A stretch of 37,301 bases of DNA from Clostridia bacterium (lineage in GTDB: Bacteria; Bacillota; Clostridia; Christensenellales; Aristaeellaceae): positions 1 to 37,301 of the forward strand of contig JAFSKN010000058.1 in NCBI GenBank assembly GCA_017448975.1, given 5' to 3'. Of this stretch, positions 33,631-37,301 are shown in pieces; position 1 is the first letter of the stretch; the number at the start of each line of letters is the position of its first letter. Position numbers and translations under genes: made by a program. The notes under the pieces were generated by a model. It was given only the letters and a program-made list of their open reading frames with translations, did no database searches and was not told the DNA's origin.

Positions 33631-34734
33631 ATGAGGAAATTCTTGGCTCTGATGCTCCTTGCTTCTCTGCTGACCGCATCTGTGATCTCCACTGCCGCCG
33701 CTTCCGCGTGGGGAACCAGCGTCATGTATGTGAAAACGGAAAACGGCGGACCGGTGAACGTCCGCAGCGCCCCCTTCAAAGGGGATAACGTCATCGGCAG
33801 TGTGAAATACGGCGACTCCGTGCTGGTGGACTGGTCCTATGCCGGGAACGACGGCTGGTTCAGAGTGGTCTGGGGCAGCATGGGCGACGGCTACATCATG
33901 GCCCGCTACCTGGTTGATTCCAAGCCCGGCCCCTCCAAGAGCGATGAGGAGAAGGAAGCGAAAGAAAAGCTCGACAAGGAGCTCAAGAGCGAAAAGGACG
34001 TGGCGGAACCCTTCTACATCGTGTCCCGTCCCGCCCGCGCTTCCGGCTGGGTCAATTTCCGTTCCGGCCCCTCCTCCACCACCGCCCGCATCCGTTCGCT
34101 CACGGACGGCACGGAGCTGCTCGTTCAGGGCGAGACCACCAACTGGTATCGGGCTTACGACGCGCAGACCGGCAAGGTAGGCTACATCTTTAAGAAGTAT
34201 ACCGCGAAGTCGGCGAAACAGTACGTTGCCGAGACGAAAACGGAAAACAGCGCGCAGAAGCTGGGTTCTCTGAACGTCAACGGCGAATTTGACCTGACCT
34301 GCAAGCTGCCGGAAGGCTACGAGCTGCAGGTGGTGAATGTGCGCGGAGACAAGATCATCGCCTCCGTCCTTTCCCAAGACATGACCAAGCCCCAGATGTA
34401 CCTGTCCATCGCCTATGACGAAAGCTACAGCAATGTGGATCGGATGAACGATCTGTCGGCTGAAGAACTGGCGCTGCTGGAGAGCACCTTCCAGGACATG
34501 AACGAGGTGGAGATCACCTACAGGGAAACCGGCCACGGCACCAAGCTGCTCATTGCCCGTGAAACTGGCAGCGACGTGGATTTCGTGGACATTCTGTCGA
34601 TCTACAAGGGCTACTTCGTTGAGTTCAACATGACGCCCAATCCAAAGGCCGCGAGCCAGACGCTGACCGACGCGCAGGTTCAGCTGTGCATCGATTTCCT
34701 GACAAACGTGGACTTCAATCCTGTCCAGAAATAA
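33631..34734 (+). CDS. Exported protein with two bacterial SH3 domains
   Basis: A 367-residue secreted protein. The signal peptide ends near AASA (residue 25). Two SH3b domains are visible: about 30-95 (GPVNVRSAPFKGDNVIGSV, WFRVVWG, GYIMARYL) and about 132-190 (GWVNFRSGPSSTTARI, WYRAY, GYIFKKY), separated by a charged Glu/Lys linker that is probably coiled. The rest (about 200-367) is an unrecognised alpha/beta domain. SH3b domains usually bind cell-wall peptides, so the protein likely sits at the wall. AGGAGG precedes the ATG. A strong terminator follows. No catalytic domain is visible. Confidence 0.85.
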   Translation: MRKFLALMLLASLLTASVISTAAASAWGTSVMYVKTENGGPVNVRSAPFKGDNVIGSVKYGDSVLVDWSYAGNDGWFRVVWGSMGDGYIMARYLVDSKPGPSKSDEEKEAKEKLDKELKSEKDVAEPFYIVSRPARASGWVNFRSGPSSTTARIRSLTDGTELLVQGETTNWYRAYDAQTGKVGYIFKKYTAKSAKQYVAETKTENSAQKLGSLNVNGEFDLTCKLPEGYELQVVNVRGDKIIASVLSQDMTKPQMYLSIAYDESYSNVDRMNDLSAEELALLESTFQDMNEVEITYRETGHGTKLLIARETGSDVDFVDILSIYKGYFVEFNMTPNPKAASQTLTDAQVQLCIDFLTNVDFNPVQK

Positions 34735-34752
34735 GGCTTGTTCCTGATTCCG

Positions 34753-34778
34753 GGGGGCCGCTTCGGCGGCCCCCTTTT
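34753..34778 (+). terminator. Terminator after the SH3-domain gene
   Basis: A perfect 9-bp stem GGGGGCCGC/GCGGCCCCC closed by the stable tetraloop TTCG and followed by TTTT. It ends the plus-strand row that begins at 30077. Confidence 0.88.
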
Positions 34779-34786
34779 GCGTGCGC

Positions 34787-34859
34787 AAAAAAGAGAGCGC
34801 GCCGCATCCGGCAGGCTCTCTTAGGGCTTTCAGCAGCGTGCCTGCTTCGCGGCGCGCTC
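34787..34859 (-). terminator. Terminator of udk with a competing fold
   Basis: On the minus strand AAGAGAGC (34822-34815) pairs with GCTCTCTT (34798-34791) and is followed by a T-run, a standard terminator for the uridine kinase transcript. The same bases can pair differently: GAGCGCGCCGC (34795-34805) with GCGGCGCGCTC (34849-34859), with GCAGGC/GCCTGC nested inside. The two folds exclude each other. Confidence 0.6.
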
Positions 34860-34921
34860 CCCGCCCCGGGATCAGGATGTCCCGAAACAGCGGAAATATA
34901 CCTGTATTTCAGGATTTTCTT

Positions 34922-35542
34922 TTATACCTTGCCGCCCTTGGTCAGCACGCTTTGCAGATAGCCCGCCAAAATCGGCACGATGCGGGTGTCCTTGCCGCCC
35001 TTCATCACCACCACGTCGGCGTAGTGGATATAATTGCGGATGTACTGATCGTACATGGGCTTTACGGTTGCCAAGTACTGTTCGCCGATATTGTCGATCT
35101 GGCGGCCCCGCTCCTTGATGTCCCGGCTGATGCGGCGCAGCAGGCAGATGTCCGGCTCCACGTTGATGTACAGCTTCAGGAACATTTTTTCCCGCAGCCG
35201 GGGATCATAGAACGCGTGAATGCCCTCCACAATCACCACCGTGGCGGGATGGATGATCTCGTCGGTATCGCAGCGGCGGTGCTGGGTGAAATCGTAAGCC
35301 TTGCGGGTGATAGCCTTTCCCGCCAGCAGGCTGCAAATGTCGCTGTACAGTAAATCGTGGTCGAAGATGCCCGGCTCGTCGTAATTCAGGTGAACGCGTT
35401 CTTCAAAGGTCAGATCGGGATGGTCGATGTAATAGGCGTCCTGATTGATCAGCACGCTGTCCACGCCCATATCCCGCACCAGCTCGTCCGCCAGGGTGGT
35501 TTTGCCCGAGCCGCTGGCGCCGCAGATCCCGATAAACAACAT
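34922..35542 (-). CDS. udk: Uridine kinase
   Basis: A 206-residue P-loop kinase that phosphorylates uridine and cytidine in pyrimidine salvage. Walker A is GICGASGSGKTTLADEL at the N terminus. INQDAYYID and NYDEPGIFDHDLL are the characteristic nucleoside-binding segments, followed by YDFTQHRR, VVIVEGIHAFYDPRLRE, the lid RRISRDIKERGR and the C-terminal VKPMYDQYI. The length is normal for Udk. The start at 35542 puts Walker A near the N terminus and has AAAGGGGG 12 bases upstream; the longer frame has no family support. It is a single-gene unit between two plus-strand units. Confidence 0.93.
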   Translation of the reverse strand: MLFIGICGASGSGKTTLADELVRDMGVDSVLINQDAYYIDHPDLTFEERVHLNYDEPGIFDHDLLYSDICSLLAGKAITRKAYDFTQHRRCDTDEIIHPATVVIVEGIHAFYDPRLREKMFLKLYINVEPDICLLRRISRDIKERGRQIDNIGEQYLATVKPMYDQYIRNYIHYADVVVMKGGKDTRIVPILAGYLQSVLTKGGKV

Positions 35543-35631
35543 CGCAGGGTGCCCCCTTTGCCCTTTTTGTACAAGATACCGCAAATTTCGGGCCGCGTCA
35601 AGGGGGAAAACAGAGAACAGCGTACAGAGCA

Positions 35632-35723
35632 AGGAGTTGAGAGTTGAGATAAAATAAAGTTATTCATTGAGGATTCCAAATGTATAAGCAAAATAAATCT
35701 CAACTCCCAACGCTCCACTCTCT
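35632..35723. repeat. GAGAGTTGAGAT inverted-repeat element, copy 2
   Basis: A 92-base element with GGAGTTGAGAGTTGAGAT at the left and AATCTCAACTCCCAACGCTC continuing to CACTCTC at the right. It matches the element between parA and parB at both ends. It lies between udk and the promoter of the T-box leader, outside any gene. Confidence 0.7.
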
Positions 35724-35768
35724 TATTCTTCCTCCGCCAAGAAAAACATTCCAAGTACAGTTTTAGTA

Positions 35769-35798
35769 TTGACAGCAAGGGAGAAAAGAAGGTATGAT
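35769..35798 (+). promoter_or_regulatory. Promoter of the Trp T-box transcript
   Basis: A consensus TTGACA (35769-35774) and TATGAT (35793-35798) are separated by 18 bases. Transcription should start near 35805, at the beginning of the T-box leader. Confidence 0.7.
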
Positions 35799-35804
35799 AC
35801 TCCC

Positions 35805-36076
35805 ATCAAACCTGCGAGGGAGAAGAGTAGTCCTTCCAAGCCACGGCAAAGGGAACCGCCGATAGTGGGACGGCGGTGCGCGGCAGATGGATGAATGGAC
35901 TCCTGAGGGCGCTCCGAAAGACAGCGAGTAGGCAGCGACGTGTTCCGTCCCCGTTACCGGACGGCGCGTATCATGGGTACGCGACAGAGATTGCTTCCCC
36001 AGCGGAAGCGAAGCTGAGTGGCACCGCGGAAATTCCGCCTCAGCGTGCAGAGCGACTGCGCGTTGAGGCGTTTTTT
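35805..36076 (+). promoter_or_regulatory. T-box riboswitch, tryptophan specifier
   Basis: A leader of about 270 bases. Stem I begins with GAGGGAGAAGAGTAG (AG-rich S-turn). The specifier region reads GATGAATGGACTCC, giving UGG (35896-35898) as the likely codon, tryptophan. The conserved T-box TGGCACCGCGG (36019-36029) can pair with the acceptor end of uncharged tRNA. It is followed by a terminator, CGCCTCAGCGTGCAG (36036-36050) pairing with CTGCGCGTTGAGGCG, then TTTTTT (36071-36076). Uncharged tRNA-Trp should stabilise the antiterminator and switch on the transporter gene. An adjacent TGG at 35888 would give the same codon assignment. Confidence 0.9.
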
Positions 36077-36120
36077 CATCCCCAACAAAAACGAACGGAT
36101 TTGAAAGGAAGGTATCTGCA

Positions 36121-37149
36121 ATGAAAAAGTGTTTGGCTCTGGCCCTCGCCCTGATCATGACCCTGTGCCTCTGCTCCGCGTCCCTGGCGGAGGAAAAAAC
36201 CACCTTCAAAGTCGGCATCTGCAACTTCGTGGACGACGCTTCCCTGAACCAGATCATCGCCAACATCCGATCCCAGCTGGCCGCCATCGAGGCCGAAAAG
36301 GGCGTGACCTTTGAGATTCAGGAAGACAACTGCAACTTAGACGGCAGCGTGATGCAGCAGATCATCGCTGATTTCATTGCCGACGGCGTGGACCTGATGG
36401 TGGGCGTAGCCACTCCCGTTGCCATGACCATGCAGGGCATGACCGAGGATAACCAGATTCCCGTGGTCTTTGCCGCCGTGTCCGACCCCGTGGGCGCGGG
36501 CCTGGTGAACAGCCTGGAAGCCCCCGGCGCCAACATCACCGGCACCTCCGACTATTTAGACACCAACGCCGTATTCAACCTGATCTTCGCCGCCGATCCC
36601 GACGCCAGCAAAATCGCCCTGCTGTATAACCCCAGCGAGGACGCCTCCACCGCCCCCATCGCCGCCGCCAAGGAAATCCTGACCGCCAAGGGCGTTTCCT
36701 TCAAGGAATATTCCGGCGCCAACATCTCCGAAGTGATCTTAGCCGCCAACGCCATCATCGCCGATGAAATGGACGCTGTGTTCACCCCCACCGACAACAC
36801 CATCATGGCCGCCGAGCTTGCCATCTACGAAGCCCTGGCCGAGGCGGGCATCCCCCACTACACCGGCGCGGACTCCTTCGCCCTCAACGGCGCATTCCTC
36901 GGCTACGGCGTGGACTACGCCAACTTAGGCAAGGAAACCGCCAACATGATCGCCGCTATCCTGCTGGATAAGGCCGATATCGCCGCGCTGCCCGTGAAGA
37001 CCTTCGATAACGGCACCGCCACCGTGAACACCGAAACCTGCGCCCTGATCGGCTTCGACTATGACGCCATCGCCGACGCTTTCGCCCCCTTCTGCACCAC
37101 CGTGCAGCCCATCACCACCGCCGAGAGCTTCGACGAGCTGGGACAATGA
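36121..37149 (+). CDS. trpX: ABC transporter substrate-binding protein, TrpX type
   Basis: A 342-residue exported binding protein of the ABC_sub_bind (DUF534) family. The signal peptide ends at about SLA-E (residue 24). VGICNFVDDASLNQIIANI, FIADGVDLMVGVATPVAM, PVVFAAVSDPVGAGLV, ANITGTSDYLD and DAVFTPTDNTIM are typical segments, with two alpha/beta lobes. The Trp T-box directly upstream makes tryptophan the likely substrate, as in known T-box-controlled TrpXYZ systems; the permease and ATPase genes should lie downstream but are beyond the window. AAGGAAGG precedes the ATG. A hairpin repeat follows the stop codon. Confidence 0.88.
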   Translation: MKKCLALALALIMTLCLCSASLAEEKTTFKVGICNFVDDASLNQIIANIRSQLAAIEAEKGVTFEIQEDNCNLDGSVMQQIIADFIADGVDLMVGVATPVAMTMQGMTEDNQIPVVFAAVSDPVGAGLVNSLEAPGANITGTSDYLDTNAVFNLIFAADPDASKIALLYNPSEDASTAPIAAAKEILTAKGVSFKEYSGANISEVILAANAIIADEMDAVFTPTDNTIMAAELAIYEALAEAGIPHYTGADSFALNGAFLGYGVDYANLGKETANMIAAILLDKADIAALPVKTFDNGTATVNTETCALIGFDYDAIADAFAPFCTTVQPITTAESFDELGQ

Positions 37150-37189
37150 GGATGGAAGACGCGAAAAGAACACTTTAAGTCACAAGGAA

Positions 37190-37254
37190 GCGAGGGCCTG
37201 TGCGGCCCTCGCGCACCTGCACCAGGAGGTTTCACCTCCTGGACCTCTTACCCG
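37190..37254. repeat. Intergenic multi-hairpin repeat, copy 2
   Basis: Two perfect hairpins: GCGAGGGCC/GGCCCTCGC (37190-37212) and CCAGGAGGT-ttc-ACCTCCTGG (37222-37242). In reverse orientation it matches 113-163 in layout and in the outer bases GGTCCAGG and CCTGGTG, with different inner stem bases. No U-run follows, so it is not a standard terminator for the TrpX-type gene. It would allow read-through to a downstream permease gene. Confidence 0.7.
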
Positions 37255-37301
37255 GAAGCCGCTTGAAAGGGAAAAGGAAGTTGGTTCCCGGTGATGCATG
37301 A

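Overview
The window looks like a chromosomal segment from a GC-rich, probably gut-associated Clostridia-type Firmicute. Support: strong AGGAGG ribosome binding sites, sigma-A promoters of the form TTGNNN-17-TATAAT, a tryptophan T-box riboswitch, an AddA-type helicase-nuclease, an MreB/Mbl actin homologue, chromosomal parAB, and signal peptides ending in SLA-E. The lineage is an inference from style and gene content; no rRNA or tRNA gene is visible.

Layout. 1-2250: an intergenic hairpin repeat, a histidine phosphatase and a convergent LCM-type methyltransferase. 2258-4558: a MATE exporter with a LysR-type regulator. 4610-7998: a lipoprotein divergent from a Cache/HD-GYP/GGDEF protein, each with a clear promoter. 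7999-8916: a long array of hairpins, then a promoter inside a palindrome. 8917-11342: a small anchored protein and an exported glutamine-amidotransferase/HAD fusion. 11445-14020: rfbA, rfbB and a pyroglutamyl peptidase. 14097-18861 (minus): an operon-like row of a 7TM-PAS-GGDEF protein, a REC/EAL gene remnant with an internal deletion, a second GGDEF protein, the RNA 2H phosphoesterase ThpR, a tiny ORF and a nucleotidyltransferase. 19431-23979 (minus): a promoter-led three-gene operon of a membrane protein, a membrane-anchored phosphodiester-glycosidase-like protein and a GGDEF-GGDEF-EAL protein broken by two homopolymer frameshifts and a 52-bp triplication. 24106-24675: a 5'-truncated ISAs1-type transposase. 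24927-28322: addA. 28650-29678 (minus): mreB-like. 30077-34734: an unknown gene, parA, parB, a serine hydrolase and an SH3-domain protein. 34922-35542 (minus): uridine kinase. 35769-37149: a Trp T-box leader and a TrpX-type binding protein.

Two themes stand out. The first is cyclic-di-GMP: four GGDEF/EAL/HD-GYP proteins plus one fossil lie within about 17 kb. The second is intergenic architecture. Several non-coding stretches are built from nearly perfect hairpins. Comparing the copies at 8540-8634 and 19275-19344, the sequence around the hairpins is conserved almost exactly while both arms of two stems are replaced by different but fully complementary bases. The same pattern is seen between the repeats at the two ends of the window. 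This is covariation visible within one sequence and is the strongest candidate for an undescribed element here.
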